Assembly: GCA_023150565.1 (NCBI GenBank)
Contig: JAKLKR010000007.1
Location: forward strand, 11,379 to 62,586
Length of the DNA stretch: 51,208 bases
Origin: Planctomycetota bacterium
GTDB taxonomy: Bacteria > Planctomycetota > UBA11346
Direction: 5' to 3'
In this document: positions 25,148 through 33,766 of the stretch, in pieces
Layout of the letters: every line of letters begins with the position of its first letter
How positions within the stretch are numbered: position 1 is the stretch's first letter
Notes under the pieces: generated by a model
Database searches by the model: none
Told to the model about the DNA's origin: nothing
The model's input: the letters and a program-made list of their open reading frames with translations, nothing else
Position numbers and translations under genes: made by a program

Positions 25148-28100
25148 GTGACACGCTCCCCGCTGCCGTGCCTGCTCGCCACCCTCCTGCTCGCCGGACC
25201 GCTCGCCGCCGCCGAGGGCGCCGCCGCGCCGCCGGTGCTCAACCCCTTCGACGCGCCCTTCCACTACGCCTACCAGGACTGGGAGGAGCGCATGACGGTG
25301 GCAGGCGGCGTGGCGCACATCGCCGGACGCACCAGCCGCGGGGGCGGCGGAGTGAACGGGGCGCTCGACCTCGCCGCCCACGCCGAGCGCTCGCCGGCGC
25401 TGCGCCTGCGCACCCGCGCCGGCAGCAGGGCCCAGGGGCTGGTGCTGATCGTCTCGGACGTCCAGGGACGCAGCGGGCGCTGGCAGTTCCGCCTGCCGCC
25501 GCCGGCGGCGGAGTTCGCCACCGTCACCCCCCAGGGCGGGGCCCCGCTGGCGCTGCCCAACCAGCGCGAGGACCGCGAATCGCCCAAGGCACCCCGTCCG
25601 CTCGACCTCGCGCACGTGGTCCAGTACCAGTTCTGCGGCGACTGGAGCGACCAGCCCATCGACGTCGAGATCGACGCCCTGGTGCTGGTCGATGCCGACG
25701 ACCGTCTGCGCGCCGAGCGCGCCGAGCGCACCCGCCTCGACGCCGAGGCGGCGGCGAAGGCGGCGCGCGAGGCGGCCGAGGCGGGCGCCCGCGAGGCCAA
25801 GCGGCGCGAGCAGCTGGTCCGCAGCTACGGCTACGCCAACGAGCAGTCGCCGCTCATCGTGCAGACCGGCCTGGCCGCGCCCGACGTGGTCGCCATCACC
25901 ATCGAGGCCCAGCGCATCACCCCCGCCCGCATCGCGCCCTACCAGCCCCAGCCCGGCGACGAGAAGATAGAGGAGCGCTGGCCCGACGGCGGCGGCAACC
26001 ACGGCGTGCGCCGCGCCAAGCTCATGCGCGGCGGCACCTGCGTCGGCTACCTGCAGGGGGCGCGGCTCGACCAGCTCGCCATCGGCGAGGGCGTCGAGGG
26101 CCACCCCTTCCTCGCCTTCCTCGCCGATCCGCCCGGGAACTACACCGTCACCTCGGCCGACGACCCCGCCTTCGCGGCCGGCGTGCGGCCCCTGGCGGTG
26201 CACCGCAAGACCCTGCCCACCAACGCCCAGCTGCCGTGGGGCGCCTATCCCACGCGCACCCGCCTCTACCTGCGCCTGCCCCAGCCGGTGCGCGCCGGCT
26301 GCACCTACCAGGTGCAGACGCGGGCGATCAACGTGCGCAACCCCGACCCGCGCTTCACCGCCGACTTCGCCCGCCTGCCCAGCGAGGCGGTGCACGTCAG
26401 CCAGATCGGCTACCGCCCCGACGATCCGCTCAAGCGCGCCACCCTCTCGGTGTGGCTGGGCACCGGCGGCGCGTACCGCTTCCCCGCCGGCCTGCGCTTC
26501 AGCCTGGTCGACGAGGCCGGGCGCACGCCGGTGTTCAGCGGCGCGGTCGAGCTGGCGATGGACGCCGACGGCAGCGAGCAGCTGTGGTCGGTGGCGCCCC
26601 GCAACTACGCCCGCACCGCGGTCTACCGCATGGATTTCGGCGCCTTCACCACCCCCGGCACCTACCGCGTGGTGGTCGAGGGGGTGGGCTGCAGCCTGCC
26701 CTTCGAGATCGGCGCCAAGGCGTGGGAGAAGGCCTTCCTGGTGCAGATGCAGGGCCTCTACAACAACCGCAGCGGCGAGGCCGTCGGCCCGCCCTACAGC
26801 GCCTTCGTCAAGCCGCGCGACTTCCATCCCGACGACGGGGCGGTGGTCACGCGCTCGGCCTTCGACGTCATGGCCAAGGGCATGTACCGCAGCGCCGACA
26901 TCCCCGAGGGCGACACCGGCGAGACGGTCACGGACGCCTGGGGCGGCTACCACGACGCCGGCGACTGGAACCCGCGCCGCGCCAGCCACCTGCTGACCAC
27001 TCTGGCCCAGCTCGAGCTGGCCGAGATCCACCCCGGCTACTTCAACGCCCTGCGCCTGTCCATCCCGCCCGCCGCCGGCATCCCCGACCTGCTCACCGAG
27101 GCGCGCTTCGAGATCGACTGCTTCCGCCGGCTGCAGCGCCCCGACGGCGGCATCCCCTACGGCATCGAATCGCAGGTCGACCCCATGTTCGGCGAGGTCA
27201 GCTGGCTGTCGACCCAGCACCTCTACGTGGTCGCCCCGACCATGCGCGACTCGTGCCTGTACGCCGCCGCGGCCGCGCGCCTGGCCAAGCTGCTCTGGCC
27301 CTTCGACGCCGCGCAGGCGGCGGGCTACCTGGACAGCGCCCGACGCGCCTTCGCCTGGGCCGAGGGCGAATACGGCCGGCGCGGCGCCGCCGGCGCCCTC
27401 GCCCAGGTCAAGGACCTGTGGATGACCCAGGACGCGCGCAACCTCGCCGCGCTGGTGCTCTACGACCTCACCGGCGAGCGGCCCTACCACGACGCCTTCC
27501 TCTCCGGCACCTGCCTCAAGGACCCCGGCGCCGAGCTGTGCGCCTGGGACGTGCACATCCAGACCGACGCCGCGTTCCTCTACGCCCGCCTCGACGACGC
27601 CCGCGCCGACGCGCGCATCAAGGCCAACGCCCGCGCCGCCATCCTGCGCCTGGCCGAGGCCTCGCTGGCCTACGCCGCCGGCAACGCCTTCAACCTCACC
27701 TCGCGCGAGAAGGGGCGGCCGATGTTCGCCGGCTTCTTCAGCGTCTCGGGCGGGATGGAGCTGGCGCGCGCGCACTTCCTCACCGGCGAGCGCAGGTACC
27801 TGCTGGGGGCGGTGCAGTCGTGCCAGTTCCAGGCCGGCTGCAACCCCAACAACCTAGTCTACACCACCGGCCTGGGCAGCAACCCGGTGCGCAACCCGCT
27901 GCACCTCGACTCGCGCTCCAGCGGCCAGCCGGCCCCGCCCGGGCTGACGGTGTTCGGCAACAGCGACTACTGGAGCCACCGCGGCGGCTTCTGGGACATC
28001 AACCTGCAGTTCGTCAACAAGCCCGACCAGCTGTGGCCCGACGCCTACGACTGGCCGCTGCACGAGGCCTACTTCGACGTCTGGCTGCTGGTCTCGGCCA

Positions 28101-28168
28101 ACGAGTTCGTGATCGACACCTGGCAGCAGAACGTCTTCGTCTGGGGCTATCTCGCCGCCCGGCCCTGA
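25148..28168 (+). CDS. GH9 family endoglucanase, exported
   Basis: A 1006-residue protein starting at GTG, preceded by AAGGA six bases upstream. A signal peptide ends at AAAEG. The first ~190 residues look like a beta-sandwich; an alanine/charged helix follows (RLDAEAAAKAAREAAEAG). The Ig-like CelD-type domain begins VHVSQIGYRPDDP, then the (alpha/alpha)6 barrel starts around AFLVQMQGLYNNRSG. Catalytic features: WGGYHDAGDWNPR with base Asp near 603/606, CNPNNLVYTTGLG as in the GH9 signature, and SANEFVID with the general acid Glu986. It should hydrolyse beta-1,4-glucans. It lies 29 bases after GH10 and 14 before the regulator, so they form an operon. Confidence 0.93.
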   Translation: MTRSPLPCLLATLLLAGPLAAAEGAAAPPVLNPFDAPFHYAYQDWEERMTVAGGVAHIAGRTSRGGGGVNGALDLAAHAERSPALRLRTRAGSRAQGLVLIVSDVQGRSGRWQFRLPPPAAEFATVTPQGGAPLALPNQREDRESPKAPRPLDLAHVVQYQFCGDWSDQPIDVEIDALVLVDADDRLRAERAERTRLDAEAAAKAAREAAEAGAREAKRREQLVRSYGYANEQSPLIVQTGLAAPDVVAITIEAQRITPARIAPYQPQPGDEKIEERWPDGGGNHGVRRAKLMRGGTCVGYLQGARLDQLAIGEGVEGHPFLAFLADPPGNYTVTSADDPAFAAGVRPLAVHRKTLPTNAQLPWGAYPTRTRLYLRLPQPVRAGCTYQVQTRAINVRNPDPRFTADFARLPSEAVHVSQIGYRPDDPLKRATLSVWLGTGGAYRFPAGLRFSLVDEAGRTPVFSGAVELAMDADGSEQLWSVAPRNYARTAVYRMDFGAFTTPGTYRVVVEGVGCSLPFEIGAKAWEKAFLVQMQGLYNNRSGEAVGPPYSAFVKPRDFHPDDGAVVTRSAFDVMAKGMYRSADIPEGDTGETVTDAWGGYHDAGDWNPRRASHLLTTLAQLELAEIHPGYFNALRLSIPPAAGIPDLLTEARFEIDCFRRLQRPDGGIPYGIESQVDPMFGEVSWLSTQHLYVVAPTMRDSCLYAAAAARLAKLLWPFDAAQAAGYLDSARRAFAWAEGEYGRRGAAGALAQVKDLWMTQDARNLAALVLYDLTGERPYHDAFLSGTCLKDPGAELCAWDVHIQTDAAFLYARLDDARADARIKANARAAILRLAEASLAYAAGNAFNLTSREKGRPMFAGFFSVSGGMELARAHFLTGERRYLLGAVQSCQFQAGCNPNNLVYTTGLGSNPVRNPLHLDSRSSGQPAPPGLTVFGNSDYWSHRGGFWDINLQFVNKPDQLWPDAYDWPLHEAYFDVWLLVSANEFVIDTWQQNVFVWGYLAARP

Positions 28169-28182
28169 GGTAAGCTGACGGC

Positions 28183-29304
28183 ATGCCCACCCGCCGCATC
28201 GCCGTGCTGGTCGAGACCAGCGGCAACTTCGGCCGCGACATCATGCGCGGCGTGGTGGACTGGGCGCGCGCGCACGCCGACTGGCAGTTCAGCATCGAAT
28301 GCGGCGACGCCTCGCGCACCGGGCTGCTGCCCGGCTGGTGCGGCGACGGGGTGATCTGCCGCTCCCAGGGGCCGCAGATGGACGCCGCGGTGGCGGCCAG
28401 CGACCTGCCGCTGGTGGCCCTGGGAAGCGCCATCAACGGACGCCGGGCGGGCACCAGCCAGGTGGCGCTGCAGCCCTGGCACACCTGCGACCTGGCCGAG
28501 CAGGCGGCCGCCCACCTCACCGGCAAGGGCCATCACCACCTCGCCTTCTGCTCCCATCCCGAGAAGGGCGACTATGGGCGCCTGGCGGCGTTCGTCGCCG
28601 CGGTCGGGCGCCCCGTCCCCGCCTGGCAGGCGCCCGAGCGCGGCGACCGCCGCGCCCACCTCGCGCGCTGGCTGGAGGGCCTGCCGCGGCCGTGCGGGAT
28701 CTGGGCCGCCAACGACTCCACCGGCTTCCTGCTGCTCGAGCTCTGCCACAGCCTGGGCCTGGCCGTGCCGCGCGACCTGGCGGTGCTGGGCTGCGACAAC
28801 GACTCGTTCCTGTGCGAGCTCGCCCATCCCGCGCTGTCGAGCGTGGCCCAGCCGACCTACGCCCTCGGCCGCCTGGCCGCCGAGACCCTCGACGCGCTGA
28901 TCGAGCGGCGGCCGCTGCCGCCCCCGGTGGTGCCGCCGGTGCGGCTGGTGGCGCGCGCCTCGAGCGACTGGAGCGCGAGCGCCGACCCCCTGGCCGCGGC
29001 CGCGGCCGCGCGCATCGCCGCCGCCCCGCCCGGCACCACCATGGCGGCGATCGCCCGCGGGCTGGGGGTGTCGGCGCGCAGCCTGGAACGCCACCTGCGC
29101 GGCGCCACCGGCACCACCCCCGGCCGGCTGGCGCGCGACCGCCGCCTGGCCGAGGCCCAGCGCCTGCTCGCCGGCAGCGACCTGGGGGTGGCGGCGATCG
29201 CCGCGCGGGTCGGCTACAGCGCGCCGGCGCGCATGACCGAGGCCTTCCGCCGCGCCACCGGGCTGTCGCCCGGCGCCTGGCGGCGCGAGCACGCCGGCGG
29301 CTGA
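28183..29304 (+). CDS. XylR-type transcriptional regulator (periplasmic-binding-like sensor plus AraC HTH)
   Basis: A 373-residue regulator. Residues 1-250 resemble the LacI/PBP-like ligand domain of XylR (MPTRRIAVLVETSGNFGRDIMRGVVDWARA, PCGIWAANDSTGFLLLELC, PRDLAVLGCDNDSFLCELAHPALSSV). Residues 275-370 are an AraC double HTH (TMAAIARGLGVSARSLERHL and GVAAIAARVGYSAPARMTEAFRRATG). XylR proteins respond to xylose and activate xylan/xylose genes; the gene ends the GH44-GH10-GH9 row, so a xylan or cellulose breakdown product is the likely signal. After the stop an AT-rich patch with six T (29321-29326) precedes the NfeD operon. Confidence 0.92.
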   Translation: MPTRRIAVLVETSGNFGRDIMRGVVDWARAHADWQFSIECGDASRTGLLPGWCGDGVICRSQGPQMDAAVAASDLPLVALGSAINGRRAGTSQVALQPWHTCDLAEQAAAHLTGKGHHHLAFCSHPEKGDYGRLAAFVAAVGRPVPAWQAPERGDRRAHLARWLEGLPRPCGIWAANDSTGFLLLELCHSLGLAVPRDLAVLGCDNDSFLCELAHPALSSVAQPTYALGRLAAETLDALIERRPLPPPVVPPVRLVARASSDWSASADPLAAAAAARIAAAPPGTTMAAIARGLGVSARSLERHLRGATGTTPGRLARDRRLAEAQRLLAGSDLGVAAIAARVGYSAPARMTEAFRRATGLSPGAWRREHAGG

Positions 29305-29444
29305 GCTGGGCGAGCGCGTTTTTTCACAAGATGCTGTCCTCATTAGTCTTGGATTGATGGCAGGGAGCCGCCACGAATAAAAGCCGATGGCACCCCCGGC
29401 AAGTGCCTCCTTCCGCCCCGTCGCAACCCCTTCACCCTGCACCC

Positions 29445-31001
29445 ATGCCCCTGATCCTCGCCCTGCTCGCCGCCCTGCTGCTGGCCTCGGCCCCGGCCGG
29501 CGCGTCCGCCAGCTCCGCCACCGCAGCCGCCGCCCAGGCCACGGCCGCCAGCGCCGCCACCACCCCGGTGGCCTACCTGCCGATCGACGGTCCGATCGAT
29601 TCCGGGCGCGCGCGCTTCTTCAAGCGCGCCCTGGCCGAGGCCAGGACCAAGGGCGCGCGCACGGTGGTGGTGCACCTGACCACCGATGGCGGCCGGCTCG
29701 ACGCCGGTCGCGAGATGCTGCTCGAAGCGCTCAACGTCGGCGCCGACGGCCCGCGCCTGGTGGCGTTCGTGGACAACCGCGCCTATTCCGCCGGCTCGCT
29801 CATCGCCTACGGCCACCACGAGATCCTGCTCACCCCCCAGGCCACCATCGGCGACATCGGGGTGATCATGCAGAAGCAGGACGGCACCATCGAGTACGCC
29901 CCCGAGAAGGTCGAGACGGTGGTGCGCACCCTGCTGCGCTCGGCCGGGCAGAACCGCGGCTGGAACACCGCCAAGCTGGCCAAGATGGTGGCGCGCGAGC
30001 AGGTGCTGTGGCAGATCGACCGCGAAGGCGTGCGCGAATGGGTGATCGGCGACGACCTGCCGGCCTTCCTCGCCCGCCACCAGGAACTGCGCCGCGACGG
30101 CGATTTCATCGTCGCCGGCCCGGCCTCGGCGGCCGAGACCCGGCGGGTCGGGCACACCGTGCTGGGCGAGGACCGCCTGCTCAGCTACACCGCCCAGGGC
30201 GCCATCGACGATGGCATGGCCACCGCGCTGGTGGCCGACCTTGACGCGGTCTACGCCCGCCTCGGCACCAGCAAGGACGCGGTCATCAGCCTCTCCCCCA
30301 CCCGCACCGAGTCGGTGAGCTGGACCCTGGCGGAGTTCGCCCCCCTGCTGGCGGCGCTGGCGGTGATCTTCCTCATCCTCGAGTTCAAGACCCCCGGGGT
30401 GGGCATCTGGGCCACCCTGGCGGTGGTGTGCGGGGCGGCGTTCTTCGTCTGCCAGTTCTACATGGAGCTGGCCAGCTACGTCGAGGTGGTGCTGGTGGTG
30501 CTGGGCATCGGCCTGGTGCTGGCCGAGCTGTTCCTGCTGCCCACCGGCGGCTGGCTGGCGATCGCCGGCGGCATGCTGATGGCCGGCGGCTTCGTGCTCG
30601 CCTTCATGCCCGATGTCAGCCAGTTCGACCCCAAGACCCCGGAATGGGGCGGCAACCTGGCGGGGGCGCTGCTGCGCAGCCTGCTCGCCCTGTGCGCGAT
30701 CACGGTGGCGGCGGTGCTGACCATCATCGCCCTGCCGCGCATGGCCCTGCGCACCGGCCTGGCCACCGCCACCGCCATCGACGGCACCAGCGCGGCGCCG
30801 CTCGAGCACGACCTCGCCGCCCTCGCCGGGCAGCGCGGCACCGCCAGCAGCGACCTCACCCCCAGCGGGCGGGTGGCGGTGGGCGGGCGCGAGGTGGGCG
30901 CCGCCAGCGAGCACGGCGAGTTCATCCGCGCCGGCGCCGCGGTGGTGGTGGTGGGGGTGCATTTCGGCGAGCTGGTGGTGCGGCCGGCGGGGGAGGGCTG
31001 A
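29445..31001 (+). CDS. NfeD-like protein with ClpP-type serine protease domain (long form)
   Basis: A 518-residue membrane protein. After a signal peptide, residues 45-240 form a ClpP/crotonase-like protease domain with the Ser of NRAYSAGSLIAYG and the Lys/Asp region of ATIGDIGVIMQ. Four hydrophobic helices follow (about 320-440: LLAALAVIFLILEF, WATLAVVCGAAFF, VEVVLVVLGIGLVLAELFLL, and LLALCAITVAAVLTIIALP), then a short OB-fold NfeD domain (RGTASSDLTPSGRVAVGGREV). Long-form NfeD proteins cleave stomatin-like partners and shape membranes; no stomatin gene is adjacent, which is unusual. The start at 29445 fits the signal sequence; upstream is an AT-rich patch that may hold its promoter. Confidence 0.9.
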   Translation: MPLILALLAALLLASAPAGASASSATAAAAQATAASAATTPVAYLPIDGPIDSGRARFFKRALAEARTKGARTVVVHLTTDGGRLDAGREMLLEALNVGADGPRLVAFVDNRAYSAGSLIAYGHHEILLTPQATIGDIGVIMQKQDGTIEYAPEKVETVVRTLLRSAGQNRGWNTAKLAKMVAREQVLWQIDREGVREWVIGDDLPAFLARHQELRRDGDFIVAGPASAAETRRVGHTVLGEDRLLSYTAQGAIDDGMATALVADLDAVYARLGTSKDAVISLSPTRTESVSWTLAEFAPLLAALAVIFLILEFKTPGVGIWATLAVVCGAAFFVCQFYMELASYVEVVLVVLGIGLVLAELFLLPTGGWLAIAGGMLMAGGFVLAFMPDVSQFDPKTPEWGGNLAGALLRSLLALCAITVAAVLTIIALPRMALRTGLATATAIDGTSAAPLEHDLAALAGQRGTASSDLTPSGRVAVGGREVGAASEHGEFIRAGAAVVVVGVHFGELVVRPAGEG

Positions 31002-31004
31002 GCC

Positions 31005-31532
31005 ATGGCCGGCGACCTGCTGTGGAGCCTGGGCCTGATGGCGGGCGCGGTGCTGATCCTGGTGGCCGAGATGTTCCTGGTCTCGTTCGGGATGCTGGCG
31101 CTGGTCGCCCTCGCCCTGGCGGTGGCCTCGGTGTGGTTCGCCTTCCACGCCCATCTGGTGGCGGGCCTGGTCATGCTGGTGGTGGCGCCGGTGGCGGTCT
31201 GGTACGTGGTCGCCTGGTGCATGCGCCGCATCCACATCAGCGGCCTGGTGGCGCGCGAGGTGGTCACCGCCGAGGCCGGCTGCCACCACAAGGCCTCGCC
31301 GGCGGGGGCGCTGGTGGGGGCCGACGGGACGCTGGTGACCGACGCCCTGCCCAGCGGCCGCGCCCGCTTCGCCCATGGCGAGATCGACGTGCAGGTACGC
31401 GGCGCCGGCCTGGCGCGCGGCGCCCGGGTGCGGGTGGTGGAGGTGAGCGGGGCGGTGGTGGCGGTGGTGGCGGTGGAGACACCGGCGGCAACCCCGCCGG
31501 TGCAGGGTTCCACCCGCGCCTCGACGCCATAG
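31005..31532 (+). CDS. short NfeD-like membrane protein
   Basis: A 175-residue protein with two to three membrane helices at the N-terminus (LLWSLGLMAGAVLILVAEMFL, LVALALAVASVWFAF, LVAGLVMLVVAPVAVWYVVAW) and a C-terminal OB-fold domain of the NfeD kind (SPAGALVGADGTLVTDALPSG, then FAHGEIDVQVRGAGLARG). It lies three bases after the long-form NfeD gene and is surely co-translated. The pair long NfeD plus short NfeD is common and may form one membrane complex. The C-terminus ends in a low-complexity stretch (TPAATPPVQG). Confidence 0.88.
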   Translation: MAGDLLWSLGLMAGAVLILVAEMFLVSFGMLALVALALAVASVWFAFHAHLVAGLVMLVVAPVAVWYVVAWCMRRIHISGLVAREVVTAEAGCHHKASPAGALVGADGTLVTDALPSGRARFAHGEIDVQVRGAGLARGARVRVVEVSGAVVAVVAVETPAATPPVQGSTRASTP

Positions 31533-31555
31533 CCTTGCCGCCCCGGAGGCCTCCC

Positions 31556-32296
31556 ATGCGCATCCACCTGGTCCTGTCCCTCGCCGCCGCCTGCGCCGTG
31601 CAGGGCTTCGCCGCCGACGGCTACCAGCCGGTGCTCGACGACAGCCGCCGGCCGATGCTCGGCATCGAGATGACCCCGGTGCCCACCCACATCCTCGACC
31701 GCGAGGGCCTGACCCCCGGCCAGGGGGTGCTGGTGCAGGGGGTGTTCAGCGAGACCGCCGCCGCCCAGATGGGCCTCAACAAGGGCGACATCATCCTGGG
31801 GGTCAACGGCCAGCCCATCACCAGCATGACCGACCTGCGCAACGAGGTCGGGCTGAGCCAGTCCGGCGATCCGGTCGAGGTGGCGGTGCGGCGCAACGGC
31901 GAGACCGTGACCATGAAGTCCGACCTCAAGCCATGGCCGGCGCACATCCCCTACACCCCGCTCGACGCCGCCGCGGAGAAGCGCTTCCGCGACTGGCAGG
32001 ATCGCCGCCAGGGCCGCCTGGCCGACGACGCCCGCGCCTTGCGCGACCAGATCAACGACCTCAAGCGCCAGTTCGACCCCGCCGCCGAGCCCCCGGGCCC
32101 CGGCCAGGCCGGCCTGCCCGACGCCGGCACCGGCCTGCCCGCCTTCCGCATCGCCCTGCGCGTGCCCGCCGGCCCGCTCGCCGCCAGCGAGGCCGAGGCG
32201 GTCGAGGCCGGCCCCGAGGACGCCCTGCGCGACCCCACCGGCGGCAACCGCGCCTGGGTCGGCCGGGTGCGGGTGAACGCCGCCCCCCGTCCCTGA
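31556..32296 (+). CDS. exported PDZ-domain protein
   Basis: A 246-residue protein with a signal peptide ending at GFAADG. A PDZ domain spans about residues 30-115: GVLVQGVFSETAAAQMGLNKGDIILGVNGQPITSMTDLRNEVG, the standard HtrA-like ligand-binding fold. No protease domain is present. The C-terminal half is helical and charged (ALRDQINDLKRQFD) and then Pro/Ala-rich. GGAGG eight bases before the ATG supports the start. It follows the short NfeD gene by 23 bases. Isolated PDZ proteins act as periplasmic adaptors; with the NfeD protease domain next door, a role in presenting substrates is possible but inferred. Confidence 0.85.
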   Translation: MRIHLVLSLAAACAVQGFAADGYQPVLDDSRRPMLGIEMTPVPTHILDREGLTPGQGVLVQGVFSETAAAQMGLNKGDIILGVNGQPITSMTDLRNEVGLSQSGDPVEVAVRRNGETVTMKSDLKPWPAHIPYTPLDAAAEKRFRDWQDRRQGRLADDARALRDQINDLKRQFDPAAEPPGPGQAGLPDAGTGLPAFRIALRVPAGPLAASEAEAVEAGPEDALRDPTGGNRAWVGRVRVNAAPRP

Positions 32297-32314
32297 GCGA
32301 CAGCCACGAGAGCC

Positions 32315-33037
32315 ATGATGATGATGCGCACCGCCCCCCTGCTGCTGGCAGCCGTCGCTGCCTTCGCCGCCGAACCCGCCGCCCCGGCCACCGCCGGCGC
32401 CAGCGCCAGCGCCGCCAGCAAGGGCGAGGCCGCCCCGGTGCTGCGCCCCAGCTTCGGCTGGACGGTGCCCGACGGCCCGGTGGACCCCAAGGATCCCGGC
32501 CTGGCGGTGATCGAGGTGCGCCCCGGCAGCACCGCCTCGGCCCTCGGCATCGAGGCCGGCGACCGCATCCTGTCGCTCAATGGCACCCCGCTCAAGGCCA
32601 GCGACGACGTGCGCACCTTCCTCGCCGGCAGCACCATCGGCGCGCCGGTGACGGTCGAATTCAAGCGCGGCGGCCAGGTGCGCACCGCCAGCGGGGTGAT
32701 GCTGGAGCGCCCCAAGCCGGTGAACCTGGCCCAGGAGCTGGCCAACGCCCGCGCCGAGCTCGCCCAGCTCAAGGCCCTGGCCGCCGACAAGGCCAAGGAG
32801 CCCAGCCTGGCCGAGGTGCTGCAGGCGCTGCAGGACCTCGACAAGCGCCTGCCCAAGGCGGTGGCGTCGTTCAAGAAGCAGTACCCCAACGGCGAGTTCG
32901 ACGTCCGCATCAGCATCACCATCTGCAGCGACAAGAACGCCAAGGACCCGATCGAGATCACCAACGTCGGCGCCGGCCCGGCCACCCCGGCCGCCACCGC
33001 GAGCGGATCCGCGGCGAAGGACGAGAAGAGGAAGTAG
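32315..33037 (+). CDS. exported PDZ-domain protein with coiled-coil segment
   Basis: A 240-residue protein. After a signal peptide (MMMMRTAPLLLAAVAAFAAE), the PDZ domain covers about 45-130 (PGLAVIEVRPGSTASALGIEAGDRILSLNGTPLKASDDVRTFL). Next is a helical, probably coiled-coil stretch (AQELANARAELAQLKALAAD, LAEVLQALQDLDKRLP), and then a short beta segment FDVRISITICSDKNAKDPIEI. It follows the first PDZ gene by 18 bases and closes the NfeD/PDZ operon, which ends at the hairpin 33055-33133. Similar in plan to its neighbour but with low identity, so an old duplication or convergent partner. Confidence 0.85.
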   Translation: MMMMRTAPLLLAAVAAFAAEPAAPATAGASASAASKGEAAPVLRPSFGWTVPDGPVDPKDPGLAVIEVRPGSTASALGIEAGDRILSLNGTPLKASDDVRTFLAGSTIGAPVTVEFKRGGQVRTASGVMLERPKPVNLAQELANARAELAQLKALAADKAKEPSLAEVLQALQDLDKRLPKAVASFKKQYPNGEFDVRISITICSDKNAKDPIEITNVGAGPATPAATASGSAAKDEKRK

Positions 33038-33054
33038 CCGGGCGGAAGACCGGT

Positions 33055-33133
33055 CTTCCCTGGGACCGCCGGGCTCCAGCCCGGCAATTCGAGTGGAAAA
33101 CTGCCGGGCTGGAGCCCGGCGCTCCCAGGGAAG
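33055..33133. terminator. long hairpin between convergent genes, likely bidirectional terminator
   Basis: Two 32-base arms (33055-33086 and 33102-33133) pair with one mismatch around a 15-base loop. Each arm also contains its own GCCGGGCT-cc-AGCCCGGC hairpin, so a cruciform is possible. It lies between the stops of the PDZ gene and thrH. The outer CTTCCCTGGGA/TCCCAGGGAAG part recurs at 47848-47922, so it may be a dispersed repeat used as terminator. Confidence 0.7.
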
Positions 33134-33144
33134 AGATCCCTGCC

Positions 33145-33756
33145 CTATTCCGCCAGCAGGCGCTCCAGCCGGGCCTGGAAGCCGGCGTATTCCTGCTCGA
33201 CCGGCAGCTGCGGGAAGTCGCGCACCACCGCCGCCGAAGGGCGGAAGAGGATGCCGGCGTCGGCGGCCAGCAGCATGGCGGTGTCGTTGTAGCTGTCGCC
33301 GCCGGCGAGGACGCGGAAGTTCAGCGCCTTGAACGCCTCGACCCCGCGCCGCTTCTGCTCGGCCAGGCGCAGCTTCCAGCCGGCGATGCGGCCGTTGGCC
33401 TCGACCTCCAGGCTGTGGCAGAACAGGGTCGGCCAGCCGAGCTGGCGCATCAGCGGCTGGGCGAACTGCAGGAAGGTGTCGCTGAGGATCACCACCTGCA
33501 TGCGCTCCCGCGCCCAGTCGAGGAACGCGCGCGCACCCGGCTCCGGGCCCATGCCGGCGATCACCGCCTGGATGTCGGGCAGCCTGATGCCGTGGCGGTC
33601 GAGGATCTCGATGCGGTAGGCCATCAGCTTGGCGTAGTCGGGCTCGTCGCGGGTGGTGCGGCGCAGCTCGGGGATGCCGGTGCGCTCGGCGACGTTGATC
33701 CAGATCTCGGGGACGAGCACGCCTTCGAGGTCGAGGCAGAGGATGGTGGGCTGCAT
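33145..33756 (-). CDS. thrH: phosphoserine phosphatase/homoserine phosphotransferase ThrH
   Basis: A 203-residue HAD-family enzyme. The catalytic loop reads TILCLDLEGVLVPEIWINVAE, the hallmark of ThrH; VVILSDTFLQFAQPLM is motif II and LAGGDSYNDTAMLLAADAGILF motifs III/IV. ThrH dephosphorylates phosphoserine and can transfer the phosphate to homoserine, linking serine and threonine synthesis. Length agrees with the Pseudomonas enzyme. It is downstream of purB by 10 bases on the same strand, so probably one operon; the two pathways have no direct link beyond biosynthesis. Confidence 0.95.
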   Translation of the reverse strand: MQPTILCLDLEGVLVPEIWINVAERTGIPELRRTTRDEPDYAKLMAYRIEILDRHGIRLPDIQAVIAGMGPEPGARAFLDWARERMQVVILSDTFLQFAQPLMRQLGWPTLFCHSLEVEANGRIAGWKLRLAEQKRRGVEAFKALNFRVLAGGDSYNDTAMLLAADAGILFRPSAAVVRDFPQLPVEQEYAGFQARLERLLAE

Positions 33757-33766
33757 GGGGGGATCC

